Shown: positions 8,069 through 16,963, counted from the first letter of the stretch. The stretch is 41,390 bases of DNA from Ignavibacteria bacterium (GCA_016178595.1 JACOSY010000040.1:1-41390), one strand, 5' to 3'. The notes: generated by a model from the letters alone, not told the origin. Translations and numbers: made by a program.

Positions 8069-8920
8069 CTACGTCGACTGCGATGGAGGTGTTTCTTGGT
8101 GGGTTAGAGTGGAAAGAGGAATCTTCACGACGATCGTGGTGCCCGAGGAGTCGTTGGAATCTATCGTTGCCGTACCTCTGAGAAGTGCCGCACGCTCCCG
8201 TATCGTGGTTAGTCCAATTCCGCTTGGTCCCTGCTCCGCCTTTTCACGGTTTACATTACTCGGATCAAATCCTTTTCCGTTATCCGCGATAGTAATGTTC
8301 ATGTATGAATTGGTGCATTCCGTCTCGATGGAGACCAGCGACGCTTGGGCGTGCTTCTGGATATTCGTCAGCGCTTCCTGGACGATCCTGAAAAGGCTAA
8401 GCTGAATTTCTTTCGGCAGGCTCAACGGGAGTTCCGCCAGAGACTGCCGGATGGAGATACCTGTTTGCTCGGCAAACTCACTGCACAGGCTCTGCACTGC
8501 CGCGTTGAACCCGCGTTGATCGAGTACTTTCGGATGCAGGTTGTGCGACATTCGCCGCACCTCTTCCATCGTTTTGCCAAGGTCGACCAGCAGTCCGTCG
8601 ATATGCTCCGTCAAGCCGGCATTGCCGGAAGACTTTGCCTTCGCGGTGTGGAGCCGGTAGTTGACCGATGCGAGCATCTGGTTGATTCCATCGTGGAGTT
8701 CGCGAGCAAGACGCTTTCGCTCCCGTTCCTCACCCTCCATCATTTTCTCGGGAAGCTGACGAAGAAGGTCTTGTTCACGTTTGCTTGCTTCGATCTTGTC
8801 ACGTTGCATTGCAATGAAACGCCGTTGATTCGCAAACACGACAACGAGGAAGAACAAGACAAATGCAAGGATTAGCCCTGTGCCAATAACGATGAACCAG
8901 AGGATGTTTTCTCCTTGCAC
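8069..8920 (-). CDS. Sensor histidine kinase, NarX/DesK-type (HisKA_3), single TM
   Basis: 283 residues. One membrane segment (about 8-29) is followed by a short coiled linker, then the HisKA_3 dimerisation helix with phospho-acceptor His76 (ERKRLARELHDGINQML). The ATPase domain shows an N-box (QEALTNIQKHAQA), G1 (DNGKGFD) and G2 (GIGLTTIRERA). It has no extracytoplasmic sensor of its own; the start overlaps the multi-TM protein upstream by 49 bp, so that protein may supply sensing. The natural partner is the LuxR-type response regulator at 10267-10935. The efflux operon begins 216 bp downstream on the same strand and is a possible but unproven target. Confidence 0.92.
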   Translation of the reverse strand: MQGENILWFIVIGTGLILAFVLFFLVVVFANQRRFIAMQRDKIEASKREQDLLRQLPEKMMEGEERERKRLARELHDGINQMLASVNYRLHTAKAKSSGNAGLTEHIDGLLVDLGKTMEEVRRMSHNLHPKVLDQRGFNAAVQSLCSEFAEQTGISIRQSLAELPLSLPKEIQLSLFRIVQEALTNIQKHAQASLVSIETECTNSYMNITIADNGKGFDPSNVNREKAEQGPSGIGLTTIRERAALLRGTATIDSNDSSGTTIVVKIPLSTLTHQETPPSQST

Positions 8921-9588
8921 CGAAACCCTCCTATGAAAAGTAAGTTCGCAATGAAAAGCAGAACGGGTTGGATCATGAAAACAGATATGAATGTCTCGGG
9001 AGCGTACTTGATCAAGATGCCATCGATAATCGAGATCAACAGCGTCCCGCTGTCTATCACGACAACTCCGGCGCTGATCCAGAATTGTGCCTGTTCCGTG
9101 ACGGGAGAACTCAAGTTCCGACTAATCCGGAGGATTGATCGCAGGGCCGCAAGGGTGATGAGCACACTGGCGACTGGATGGGAAAATGTTAGCAGAGTTG
9201 TGAGTCGATCGAGGTGAAGCATTTCGGCGAGCCAGAAAAAACCGAATGCCGGGATTATCCACAGCATGATTTTCCTGACCGTTTTATTCACTTCCCATGA
9301 GGAGAAAATCCGGAATAGCAGTCCAAACGTGAACGGCGCGGAAACATTGAACAACCAAATACTATTTCGGTTGTATATGACGGCTAACAACAACCCTGCG
9401 GTTAGCTCTATGCTCATGATCAGATAGAAAAGAAAACTACGCACTGATTGATCAATGCAGCGATAGCGAAAGACACCGTAACCGATAGGGATAATCGGGC
9501 TAAATTGTGGTATCCAAAAATAGAGAAAGAGCAGATTCAGCTTAATTCTCTCCGGACCTATGCATCGAGTGCGTTCGATTCGGGACAA
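8872..9588 (-). CDS. Multi-pass membrane protein upstream of histidine kinase (putative sensor module)
   Basis: Up to 238 residues with about six or seven hydrophobic segments and no enzymatic motif that I recognise. The first possible start is TTG at 9588, overlapping the preceding gene by 31 bp and lacking a Shine-Dalgarno. A GGAGAG lies about 7 bases before a CTG at 9540 that would begin just before the first TM, so translation may start there. Its 3' end overlaps the kinase gene by 49 bp, implying translational coupling. By position it could serve as the membrane sensor for the kinase, which has only one TM; this is inference. Confidence 0.7.
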   Translation of the reverse strand: MSRIERTRCIGPERIKLNLLFLYFWIPQFSPIIPIGYGVFRYRCIDQSVRSFLFYLIMSIELTAGLLLAVIYNRNSIWLFNVSAPFTFGLLFRIFSSWEVNKTVRKIMLWIIPAFGFFWLAEMLHLDRLTTLLTFSHPVASVLITLAALRSILRISRNLSSPVTEQAQFWISAGVVVIDSGTLLISIIDGILIKYAPETFISVFMIQPVLLFIANLLFIGGFRCKEKTSSGSSLLAQG

Positions 9589-9872
9589 ATAGGTGGACAG
9601 AGAGGTGAGATCTCGAGGACGGCGTCATCGCTCATGCACTTGCCCTTATCGTCTTCACCAACCAATACTATCACGGGCTCGCCTTTATCATTCATTGCAT
9701 GGTAGTAACGGATGCCCACGCAGTTAGGTTGGTTGAGAATTGTAAGAAGCTTATTCTTACCGTAAAATCCTCCTTTGACGTTTTGGAAGGAGGCACTATT
9801 TTGAAAACTCTGAATCATCGTCCGAGCCTGCGCACGGGTGATGATTGTTCCCTCATTACCGGTAAATGGCAT
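9558..9872 (-). CDS. Small conserved protein of unknown function (104 aa) at head of kinase operon
   Basis: From the ATG at 9872, with GGAGAG 7 bases upstream, the product is 104 residues: MPFTGNEGTIITRAQARTM, then a helix-rich part, a central GFYGKNKLLTILNQPNCVGI segment, RYYHAMNDKGEPVIVLVGED, and a C-terminal CPPICPES motif. I recall similar small proteins with an LNQP.CVG.R.YY core and C-terminal CPP.C in Bacteroidota, but no function is known to me. There is no signal peptide or TM segment; the C-terminal Cys pair could bind metal or form a disulfide. It opens a three-gene overlapping set with the multi-TM protein and the histidine kinase, so it may be part of that signalling pathway. Confidence 0.75.
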   Translation of the reverse strand: MPFTGNEGTIITRAQARTMIQSFQNSASFQNVKGGFYGKNKLLTILNQPNCVGIRYYHAMNDKGEPVIVLVGEDDKGKCMSDDAVLEISPLCPPICPESNALDA

Positions 9873-10266
9873 AATATTACTCTCCTTGCCCCTGATTTGG
9901 TGAATGGTATGAAATGTGGTTAAAAGATTAGTAAATATCAATAACTTACTTTTGCGGAAGTAGGCAGGGTTGAGCGCGGTGTGGAAGGCTGAAAAAACGG
10001 CTCCTAGGTGCCTCCCCAAACCTAGGAGCTTGCAAGTATTAGTTCAATGACCAGAGAGAAGGGAAGGGACGACGATATTCGATCTGTGCTTGATACAAGT
10101 GTTGTGGTGTGTAGAAATGAGTGTGAGTCGTTAGAGGTTGTAAGGGCAAGTTAATTGAGATAGGCCAGAATATCAATACGCTTCGATCACATTTTTGAGG
10201 TGGCAATAGTGCGTATTGGAAGATGTAAAAGGTATATCCCTTTTTAGAAAGGGATAACGGAAACAA
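9873..10266. other. Intergenic region between response regulator and small-protein operon
   Basis: About 390 bp without a convincing gene. It holds one clear terminator (9992-10029) and an AT-rich leader (9880-9960) that probably contains the promoter of the small-protein/kinase operon. The 75-codon frame starting right at the regulator stop is compositionally odd and has no ribosome binding site or family signature. Confidence 0.5.
9992..10029 (-). terminator. Rho-independent terminator
   Basis: A perfect 10-bp stem, GCTCCTAGGT (10000-10009) with ACCTAGGAGC (10020-10029), read on the minus strand and followed by CG and six T residues (9997-9992). It terminates transcription coming from the response regulator and separates it from the small-protein/kinase operon. 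Confidence 0.85.
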
Positions 10267-10935
10267 TTAAAAAGTAATCAACTTTTTTGCGATCGCGTAT
10301 TTCGTCAAGTCGGCGACGGAATGAAGATTGAGCTTACTCATTAACATCTCGCGGTGCTTACTGACAGTCCGGACGCTGATGCAGAGTTTATCGGCGATCT
10401 CTTTACTCGTGAATCCTTTGGCGATCCAAATGAGTACTTCTTCCTCTCGTCCGCTGAGTTCATCGTGGCCGTTCTCCTCTTCCTTTCGTTGATACTTCAA
10501 GAGCATGGATGCTACAGATGGGCTGATGAAGGTCTGGCCTTTCATCACAGTTTCGATCGCACGGATGAGTTCATCCGGTGTGTTTTTTTTAAGAACGTAT
10601 CCATACGCCCCAGACCGGACAAATTGTCTAATGTGTTCTTCGTCGTCGTGCATCGTGAGCAGAATAATCCGGGCATCGGGGATGTCGCGGAGAATCCCTC
10701 TTGTGGCTTCGATGCCGCTGATGCCGGGGAGACTAATGTCTATCAACAAAATATCGGGCGCAAGTTCTCTTGCCATGTGGATCGCTTCTTCTCCGCTGGT
10801 GGTTGTGCCGATGACCTCGATGTGCGAATGGAGAGACAAGAATTCACGGACCCCCAATATCATCATCGGGTGATCATCGCATATGAGAACGCGAATCTTT
10901 GTTAAACGTTGACCAGCAACAGAGTGAGCGCTCAT
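10267..10935 (-). CDS. NarL/LuxR-family response regulator
   Basis: 222 residues. The N-terminal receiver starts at IRVLICDDHPMM with acidic residues D20-D21, phospho-acceptor Asp66 in DILLIDISLPG, and the conserved Lys in GYVLKKNTP. The C-terminal LuxR helix-turn-helix (about 155-215) reads LSGREEEVLIWIAKGFTSKE and continues IADKLCISVRTVSKH. Such regulators dimerise on phosphorylation by HisKA_3 kinases and bind promoters. The kinase at 8069-8920 is the likely partner, though the two are separated by a terminator and so are transcribed separately. Possible targets include the adjacent efflux operon. Confidence 0.93.
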   Translation of the reverse strand: MSAHSVAGQRLTKIRVLICDDHPMMILGVREFLSLHSHIEVIGTTTSGEEAIHMARELAPDILLIDISLPGISGIEATRGILRDIPDARIILLTMHDDEEHIRQFVRSGAYGYVLKKNTPDELIRAIETVMKGQTFISPSVASMLLKYQRKEEENGHDELSGREEEVLIWIAKGFTSKEIADKLCISVRTVSKHREMLMSKLNLHSVADLTKYAIAKKLITF

Positions 10936-11123
10936 AGTCAGTCTTTACGAAAGTGGATTGCCAAGAAATTACGCAATTTCGTAGATCATGTCAAGCAGCA
11001 AACCTATAGAAGCGGAACCTTGACGGAGAAATAGCCCCATGAATCAGATCGGTCAGCAAGACTTGTAGATCGTTCCCTCGGTTCGGGTTATGTCCATAGT
11101 ATGGAAATCCCTGCATTCCGTGA

Positions 11124-11525
11124 ATTAGCTGTAATCAAACCTACCCGGTACTATTTGCTGATAATGAGGAAACCTTGACGACAGTGTTAAAAAGTGAGCT
11201 AAGTTCTCAAGGATATGATGTGAAGACCGCGAACGATGGAGACGAAGCAATCGCGCTCGTTGAGTGTGAGCAATTTGATCTTGCGGTCTTGGATATTAAG
11301 ATGCCGGCGGTTGATAGCTTTGAAGTATTGCTGTTCATTAAAAAGCGTTTTCCGCTCATGAAGGTTATCATGCTCACTGGCTTTGCCGACTTGATGAACG
11401 CTATTAAGTCGAAAAAGCTTGGTGCAGATGATTTCCTCGGCAAGCCGTGCGATCTTCATGAGTTATTCGCAATAATCCAGCAGCACATGCAACCAATCGC
11501 GCTGCTCGAACTGAAGGAAGCGTAA
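11124..11525 (+). pseudogene. Stand-alone receiver domain lacking a normal start codon
   Basis: The receiver fold can be read from about 11124: TYPVLFADNEETLTTVLK, then LAVLDIKMP with the phospho-acceptor Asp, VIMLTGFAD, and the conserved Lys in DFLGKPCDL. The only usual start codon in frame is a TTG at 11175, which would remove the first beta strand and the acidic pocket (ADNEE). Upstream there is a stop at 11121-11123 and then an ATT, with no ATG, GTG or TTG between. Either translation begins at a rare ATT or the gene has lost its start and is decaying. The domain is related to CheY/atypical receivers; no output domain is present. Confidence 0.6.
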
Positions 11526-11840
11526 GAGTCAGGAATTCCAAACTCGAACACCTGATCCATTACAGGGGTTCAACTATTATGGTGGAGGCCAGTTCTTCCT
11601 CTGTCGGTTGTGATCATTACGATCCAAGACGCATTACAGTTATTCCGCCGCACATCGAATAAACCTCGGAGGCTTGTTAGGTCGATTCGCACCGCAATTT
11701 TCTACACGGTTTCTTGCATCTTTCTCCTTCTTTTCCTAAATTTGTCGGTAATCAAACGGCACCCCGCCATCTGTCGCATTATAATGCGCGTTCTTGTGTT
11801 CCACCATTGTAACTCTGAACTTAGAACATCACTGTAAACC
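11526..11840. other. Leader region upstream of the succinate dehydrogenase operon
   Basis: About 315 bp with no supported gene; the 75-codon frame inside lacks any family signature. It holds a possible promoter (11714-11744). Confidence 0.45.
11714..11744 (+). promoter_or_regulatory. Possible Bacteroidota-type promoter for sdh operon
   Basis: TTG at 11714-11716, a 20-base spacer, and TAAATTTG at 11737-11744 fit the Bacteroidota -33 TTG and -7 TAnnTTTG pattern. A transcript would begin near 11751, about 90 bases before sdhC. It is a pattern match only, and other genes in the window carry E. coli-like promoters. Confidence 0.35.
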
Positions 11841-12494
11841 ATGGGAATTCTATCCGGTCTCTACAGCTCATCTGTTGGGAAGAAAATTTTGATGGGAACG
11901 ACGGGGCTTTTCCTGTGCATCTATCTTGTCGTCCACCTCGCGGGTAACCTTCTCCTTTTCAAGAACGACAACGGAGAATCATTCAACGCCTACGCAGAGC
12001 TCTTGCCAAGTTTGACCATCATCCGTATTATCGAAATCGTTCTCTTTGCCATCTTCGCAGGGCATATCGTACTAGGCACGATCTTCTGGACATCTAATCG
12101 GAAGAAGCGCCCGAAGAAGTACGAAGTGAACAAACAGTCTGAGAATAGCTCGATCTTCTCACGGACGATGTTCCTGACGGGAAGTATCGTCTTTATTTTC
12201 CTGGTCGTGCACATGAGGCAATTCTGGGGCCCATCCCGGTTTGCGACTGGAGAAGTTTCGATGTATCACCTTGTAAAGACCGCGTTCGCCAATCCACTCT
12301 ACGCAATGTTTTATATTATCGCGATGGCGCTTCTTGCATTTCACTTGCGACACGGATTCCAATCGGCTCTGCAGACATTTGGCGTATCCAATCAGAAGTA
12401 TGCTTTGATGGTTAAGGTACTTGGAATAATTTTCTGGCTGGTGATACCGGCGGGTTTCGCGGCCATGCCTCTTTTCTTCCTGCTGAATTCGTGA
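11841..12494 (+). CDS. sdhC: Succinate dehydrogenase/fumarate reductase cytochrome b subunit
   Basis: 217 residues with five predicted membrane helices, the layout of the single-subunit cytochrome b558 anchor of Bacteroidota and Bacillus-type complex II. It carries heme b and transfers electrons between the iron-sulfur subunit and the quinone pool. Histidines that could ligate heme lie in membrane segments (LVVHLAGNLLL, FAGHIVLG, FLVVHMRQFWG, YHLV, LAFHLRHGF). The start at 11841 (MGILSGLYSSSVGKKILMG) gives the usual N-terminus. sdhA starts 6-12 bp after its stop, so the genes are co-transcribed. Confidence 0.95.
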   Translation: MGILSGLYSSSVGKKILMGTTGLFLCIYLVVHLAGNLLLFKNDNGESFNAYAELLPSLTIIRIIEIVLFAIFAGHIVLGTIFWTSNRKKRPKKYEVNKQSENSSIFSRTMFLTGSIVFIFLVVHMRQFWGPSRFATGEVSMYHLVKTAFANPLYAMFYIIAMALLAFHLRHGFQSALQTFGVSNQKYALMVKVLGIIFWLVIPAGFAAMPLFFLLNS

Positions 12495-12506
12495 GAATGT
12501 GTGATC

Positions 12507-14420
12507 ATGACACTCGACTCAAAAATCCCTGAAGGTCCCATCCAACAAAAATGGGATAATCATCGCTTCAACCTGAAGCTCGTCAATCCCGCGAACAAGC
12601 GGAAGTATCATATCATTGTTGTCGGAACGGGATTGGCGGGCGCTTCCGCAGCGGCGTCGCTTGCCGAGCTTGGATATCATGTTACGTCGCTCTGCTACCA
12701 TGAATCGCCACGCCGCGCACACAGCATCGCCGCACAGGGCGGCATCAATGCGCCGAAGAATTACAAGAATGACGGTGACAGCGTTTGGCGACTTTTCTAT
12801 GACACGGTGAAAGGCGGCGACTACCGGGCTCGCGAGGCCAATGTCTACCGGCTTGCCCAAGTGAGTGGCAACATCATCGACCAGTGTGCGGCGCAGGGTG
12901 TTCCCTTCGCACGTGAGTATGGAGGATTGCTTGATAACCGTTCGTTCGGGGGAGCGCAAGTCTCCCGAACATTCTATGCGCGCGGTCAAACGGGACAACA
13001 ACTCCTTCTCGGTGCATACCAGGCGCTCTGTCGGCAAATCGATAGCGGAAAAGTGAAGTTCTACGCTCGACGCGAGATGCTCGACCTGATCGTCATCGAT
13101 GGACAGGCACGCGGAATTGTTGCGCGCAATCTTGAATCCGGTGCGATAGAACCATACATTGGCGACGCAGTTGTTCTTGCTACGGGTGGATACGGAAACG
13201 TTTTCTTCCTCTCAACGAATGCCAAGTACTGTAACGCGACGGCTATCTGGCGGGCACACAAGCGCGGTGCGCTGTTCGGCAATCCGTGCTTCACGCAAAT
13301 TCATCCGACATGCATTCCTGTTGCGAGCGATTATCAATCGAAGCTCACCCTCATGAGCGAGAGCCTCCGCAACGACGGCCGCATCTGGGTACCGAAAAAA
13401 GCCCGTGATAAGCGCGACCCGCGCCAGATTCCCGATGCAGAACGCGACTATTATCTCGAGCGGATGTACCCTTCCTTCGGTAACCTCGTTCCTCGCGATG
13501 TGGCATCACGCCGTGCGAAGGAGATGTGCGATAAAGGTCACGGCGTCGGCCCAACACAACTCGCCGTCTATCTCGACTTTGCCGAAGCTATCCAGCGAAA
13601 CACTAAGGAGTGGGTTGCAGAAAAGTATGGAAACCTTTTCGATATGTATCACGAGATCACCGGTGAGAATGCCTACGAAGCACCGATGCGTATCTATCCC
13701 GCAGTTCATTACACGATGGGCGGACTCTGGGTGGATTACAATCTGATGAGCACGATTCCAGGACTTTTCGTCCTCGGTGAAGCGAATTTTTCCGACCACG
13801 GTGCGAATCGCCTCGGTGCCAGTGCCCTTATGCAGGGTCTCGGCGATGGTTACTTCATCATCCCGTATACGATCGGTAATTATCTCGCAACGTCGAAATT
13901 CCCTCCACTCAAGTCCGATCATCCGGCATTCACAGAAGCTGCGAAGAGTGTCCTGGAGCAGACGAGACGATTTGTTTCCATCAAGGGCAAGCGACCGGTC
14001 GACGACTTCCATCGTCAACTTGGAAAGATTATGTGGGATTTATGCGGCATGGCACGCAATGCCGATGGACTCAAGAAAGTGCTCCAGTCGATCCCGCAGT
14101 TGCGAGAAGAGTGGTGGAAGGATGTCGTCGTGCCGGGCAGCGTTGACAATTTCAATCCGGAAATTGAGAAGGCAGGTCGTGTGGCTGACTTCTTTGATCT
14201 TGCGGAATTATTGGCGACCGATGCGCTCCATCGCGAAGAGTCGTGCGGTGGTCATTTCCGCGAAGAGTATCAGACAGAAGACGGTGAAGCCAGACGCAAC
14301 GATGACAAGTTCATGTACGTCGCCGCTTGGGAATATAAAGGAGTTGGAGAAAAGTCTGTACTTCACAAAGAGCCGCTCTCGTTCGAGTACGTCAAACCGT
14401 CGCAAAGAAGCTATAAGTAG
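12507..14420 (+). CDS. sdhA: Succinate dehydrogenase/fumarate reductase flavoprotein subunit
   Basis: 637 residues from the ATG at 12507 (a GTG at 12501 would add two). The N-terminus [16 protein letters not shown] matches the Bacteroidota SdhA/FrdA start. The FAD dinucleotide fold [20 protein letters not shown] is near residue 37-56, and [11 protein letters not shown] carries the His that covalently binds [13 protein letters not shown], a catalytic Arg region ([12 protein letters not shown]) and [13 protein letters not shown] complete the family motifs. It oxidises succinate to fumarate (or the reverse) in complex II on the cytoplasmic face of the inner membrane. It is followed by sdhB after an unusual 475-bp gap that carries a four-helix-bundle gene. 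Confidence 0.97.
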   Translation: MTLDSKIPEGPIQQKWDNHRFNLKLVNPANKRKYHIIVVGTGLAGASAAASLAELGYHVTSLCYHESPRRAHSIAAQGGINAPKNYKNDGDSVWRLFYDTVKGGDYRAREANVYRLAQVSGNIIDQCAAQGVPFAREYGGLLDNRSFGGAQVSRTFYARGQTGQQLLLGAYQALCRQIDSGKVKFYARREMLDLIVIDGQARGIVARNLESGAIEPYIGDAVVLATGGYGNVFFLSTNAKYCNATAIWRAHKRGALFGNPCFTQIHPTCIPVASDYQSKLTLMSESLRNDGRIWVPKKARDKRDPRQIPDAERDYYLERMYPSFGNLVPRDVASRRAKEMCDKGHGVGPTQLAVYLDFAEAIQRNTKEWVAEKYGNLFDMYHEITGENAYEAPMRIYPAVHYTMGGLWVDYNLMSTIPGLFVLGEANFSDHGANRLGASALMQGLGDGYFIIPYTIGNYLATSKFPPLKSDHPAFTEAAKSVLEQTRRFVSIKGKRPVDDFHRQLGKIMWDLCGMARNADGLKKVLQSIPQLREEWWKDVVVPGSVDNFNPEIEKAGRVADFFDLAELLATDALHREESCGGHFREEYQTEDGEARRNDDKFMYVAAWEYKGVGEKSVLHKEPLSFEYVKPSQRSYK

Positions 14421-14451
14421 TTATCCGTTATCGGTTATTGGTTATTTGTTT
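14420..14451. repeat. GTTATNN heptad repeat, left arm of an inverted pair
   Basis: Beginning at the last base of the sdhA stop codon there are four GTTAT units at 7-base spacing. About 24 of 29 positions match the reverse complement of the block at 14864-14892, so the two form imperfect terminal inverted repeats around the four-helix-bundle gene. Confidence 0.6.
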
Positions 14452-14474
14452 CAACGTTGAGGGAGGAGTTATAG

Positions 14475-14873
14475 GTGAAGGGAAGTATACGAAGTTTCGA
14501 GGACTTAGAATGCTGGAAGGCTTGTACGAACGTTCGGCGGTTTGTGATGAACATTGTGAAAAAGTTTCCCATGCATGAAAGATTCGCACTGATGGATGAT
14601 ATGACAAGAGCAGCACGATCGACGACACATAACATTGCAGAAGGTTTCGGAAGATTTCACTATCAGGAGAACATACAATTTTGTCGGCAAAGTCGAGGCT
14701 CACTTGGAGAGCTTACGGATCAATTCATTACCGCGCTCGACGAAAAATATATCACGCAGGAAGAGTATAGCGAGGCAAGGCGATTAATCAACACGGCTAA
14801 CGCCCTTCTCAATGGTTACATTAACTATCTCGGCAGGGCCAAGAAAAATCTTTCGGGCACGTCCGATAACTGA
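14475..14873 (+). CDS. Four-helix bundle protein (23S rRNA intervening-sequence type)
   Basis: 132 residues from a GTG with GGGAGGAG about 8 bases upstream. It matches the small four-helix-bundle family first described in 23S rRNA intervening sequences: SFEDLECWKAC at the start, ARSTTHNIAEGFGRF in the middle, and SRGSLGELTDQFITALDEKY before the last helix. Homologues form pentameric helical bundles; their job is unknown. Here it lies between sdhA and sdhB instead of in rRNA, flanked by inverted GTTATNN heptad blocks. This points to a mobile cassette inserted into the operon. Readthrough from the sdh promoter would express it, and sdhB probably depends on the same transcript. Confidence 0.88.
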   Translation: MKGSIRSFEDLECWKACTNVRRFVMNIVKKFPMHERFALMDDMTRAARSTTHNIAEGFGRFHYQENIQFCRQSRGSLGELTDQFITALDEKYITQEEYSEARRLINTANALLNGYINYLGRAKKNLSGTSDN

Positions 14874-14893
14874 TAACGAATAACAGATAACAG
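14864..14893. repeat. GTTATNN heptad repeat, right arm of an inverted pair
   Basis: On the minus strand this reads GTTATCT, GTTATTC, GTTATCA, GTTATC, the inverted counterpart of 14420-14451. It overlaps the last codons of the four-helix-bundle gene and ends 3 bases before the sdhB start codon, so it also forms the leader of sdhB. Confidence 0.6.
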
Positions 14894-14895
14894 GT

Positions 14896-15636
14896 ATGCA
14901 GTTTACACTGAAAGTCTGGCGACAACACGACCGGCAAGCGGAGGGAAAGTTCGTCGAGTACAAGGCGACTGACATTACACCGGATATGTCGTTTCTCGAA
15001 ATGCTCGATGCGGTCAATCTCGATCTTGCCAGGAACGGTGAAGAGACGATAGCATTCGATCATGATTGCCGCGAGGGTATCTGCGGCAGCTGCGGCATGT
15101 ACATCAATGGACGTGCGCATGGTCCGCTGCGAGGCGTCGCAACCTGTCAGCTTTACATGCGATCGTTCAAGGATGGAAACACGATTGTTCTCGAGCCGTG
15201 GCGCGCGAAAGCATTTCCCGTCATCAAAGATCTTGTGGTCGACCGCTCGGCGTTCGACCGGATTATTCAAGCGGGGGGATATGTCTCGGTCGATACCGGC
15301 GGTGTGCCGGATGCGAATACAATTCCGGTTCCGAAACCGATTGCGGAAGAAGCCTTTGACGCCGCCGCCTGTATCGGGTGCGGAGCGTGTGTTGCGGCAT
15401 GTAAGAATTCCTCTGCCATGCTTTTTGTTGCTGCGAAGGTTTCACAGCTTGCGCTTCTCCCGCAGGGCCAACCTGAACAGAAGGCACGTGTCGAGCGCAT
15501 GATTGCGCAAATGGACGAGGAGGAATTCGGAGGATGCAGCAATACGTATGCGTGTGAAGCAGAATGTCCGAAAGAGATTTCTGTTTCCCACATCGCTCGT
15601 TTGAACCGGGAATTCCTGAAGGCCAGGCTGAAATAG
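14896..15636 (+). CDS. sdhB: Succinate dehydrogenase/fumarate reductase iron-sulfur subunit
   Basis: 246 residues. The N-terminal ferredoxin domain binds a [2Fe-2S] cluster through [16 protein letters not shown] and a later Cys in VATCQLY. The C-terminal domain has [11 protein letters not shown] and CEAECPKE for the [4Fe-4S] and [3Fe-4S] clusters. It moves electrons from FAD in SdhA to the quinone site at SdhC. The protein is of usual length and all cluster cysteines are present, so complex II should be functional despite the insert upstream. A terminator follows at 15665-15691. Confidence 0.96.
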   Translation: MQFTLKVWRQHDRQAEGKFVEYKATDITPDMSFLEMLDAVNLDLARNGEETIAFDHDCREGICGSCGMYINGRAHGPLRGVATCQLYMRSFKDGNTIVLEPWRAKAFPVIKDLVVDRSAFDRIIQAGGYVSVDTGGVPDANTIPVPKPIAEEAFDAAACIGCGACVAACKNSSAMLFVAAKVSQLALLPQGQPEQKARVERMIAQMDEEEFGGCSNTYACEAECPKEISVSHIARLNREFLKARLK

Positions 15637-15664
15637 AGTGGCACCGAGTTGTGTGCAAAACAAG

Positions 15665-15691
15665 AAAGCCCAGCCGGAATGACTGGGCTTT
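15665..15691. terminator. Bidirectional terminator between sdhB and a convergent gene
   Basis: A 9-bp perfect stem, AAAGCCCAG (15665-15673) with CTGGGCTTT (15683-15691). It has T-rich sequence after it in the plus direction (CGATTTTC) and a weaker T-rich stretch in the minus direction. It sits between the sdhB stop and the stop of the convergent T9SS gene. Confidence 0.8.
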
Positions 15692-15709
15692 CGATTTTCT
15701 TGGCTAACG

Positions 15710-16963
15710 TTATCGTACAAGCAGCATTTTCTTTGTGTCTAAAAACTTTCCTGCCTGGAGACGATAGAAATAGAGCCCGCTCGGCAAACGGCTACCATCG
15801 AAATTGACTGCCTTGTAACTTACCGATTGAAATTCATCGACGACTGTTGCTACTTCTTGACCGAGCACGTTGAAAACCTTGAGCATAACATGGCTATCTT
15901 CTGGTAGAGCATAGTTGAATTGAGTCGTTGGGTTGAATGGGTTGGGGTAGTTCTGCCGCAGCACAAATCCGCTCGGCATGGCAAGGCCTCCCTCGTCGAC
16001 ACTGGTTACTACACCTCCGCTTGTAGCGTGGAGCAAAGTAGAGTCTAGGCCGGTGATCCATCCATGCTGCTTGTCTGCGAAATAGATGGCACGGGGTATA
16101 AACACTGAGTCGAATGTGTAGTTAATCCACGTTGTGCCGCCATCGGTCGTACGATGAAGGTTTGTTGCGTTGTTCGCACACGTGAAGTTCGCCACCCACC
16201 CGATAGCAGTGTCAAGAAAATAAAAACTCGGGTCATAGCTCGTACATTGGAGATAGAGAAGGTTCTGCCAGGTCTCGCCTCCGTCAGTCGTTTTCAGCAT
16301 TGCTGATGAGATAACAGGTCCATCTGTAGCCAGCCATCCCACACGTGCTGATACAAACTGCAGTCCAAGCATTTGATAGTATCCGATACGGTCACCCACC
16401 GAATCCCATGTTATGCCGCCGTTTGTAGTCCGGTATAATCTAGTAATGGGTCTCCCTGTCATCCAACCATGAACACTATCTACAAACGAGCAGAGATTGA
16501 AAGCATGAGAGCCTCCTTGAGGACTACTTTCAGCAGCCCATGTAAGACCGCCATCAATCGTTCGAAGAAGCATTGTCGATCGGCTCCACTTTTCCACAAC
16601 AAGCCACCCGTGCGTACTATCGACGAAAGATGCATCATGGATGATCCAAATACTGTCGGTAAAAGGTGCGAGAGAGACGTTATTCCAAGTCGTGCCTCCG
16701 TCAAATGTATGGCGAACGTTTGGTGACGATATAGCCCAACATTGATTGTAGCCGAAGAAAAAAAGCTTGAAGGCCGAGATTGAATCTTGAAATGTCCAAC
16801 TTTGACCGCCATCGGTTGAATGGAATATTCCATGGTTCGTTGCAATCCAGCCGTACGCAGTATCAACAAAGGCGATGGACCCCAAAGACGTGGGTGAGGT
16901 CGGAACATGTTGATATGTCCACTGCGCTTCAACAAATAGTGGCAACGTATTCAGCAATATCAC
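15710..16963 (-). CDS. Secreted BNR/YCF48-like repeat protein with T9SS sorting domain
   Basis: 417 residues. The body is a series of Asp-box/YCF48-like beta-propeller repeats (for example IFHSTDGGQSWTF, LLRTIDGGLTWAA, LYRTTNGGITWDS, MLKTTDGGETWQN, LHRTTDGGTTWIN). The last ~85 residues are a Por/T9SS type A sorting domain (LRQNYPNPFNPTTQFNYALP to LYFYRLQAGKFLDTKKMLLV). Such proteins are exported across the inner membrane, then the outer membrane by the type IX system. The start is uncertain: the GTG at 16963 leaves a signal peptide without basic residues. KKALFIP lies in frame upstream with no ATG/GTG/TTG before a stop, so either a rare start is used or the 5' end is damaged. Confidence 0.85.
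   Translation of the reverse strand: MILLNTLPLFVEAQWTYQHVPTSPTSLGSIAFVDTAYGWIATNHGIFHSTDGGQSWTFQDSISAFKLFFFGYNQCWAISSPNVRHTFDGGTTWNNVSLAPFTDSIWIIHDASFVDSTHGWLVVEKWSRSTMLLRTIDGGLTWAAESSPQGGSHAFNLCSFVDSVHGWMTGRPITRLYRTTNGGITWDSVGDRIGYYQMLGLQFVSARVGWLATDGPVISSAMLKTTDGGETWQNLLYLQCTSYDPSFYFLDTAIGWVANFTCANNATNLHRTTDGGTTWINYTFDSVFIPRAIYFADKQHGWITGLDSTLLHATSGGVVTSVDEGGLAMPSGFVLRQNYPNPFNPTTQFNYALPEDSHVMLKVFNVLGQEVATVVDEFQSVSYKAVNFDGSRLPSGLYFYRLQAGKFLDTKKMLLVR

Noticed and set aside
10039-10266. 75-codon minus-strand frame after the response regulator
   Set aside because: It begins right at the regulator stop, has no ribosome binding site, odd composition and no recognised family; the downstream terminator fits the end of the regulator transcript.
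11610-11837. 75-codon plus-strand frame before sdhC
   Set aside because: No ribosome binding site or family signature; it overlaps the probable sdh promoter and leader.
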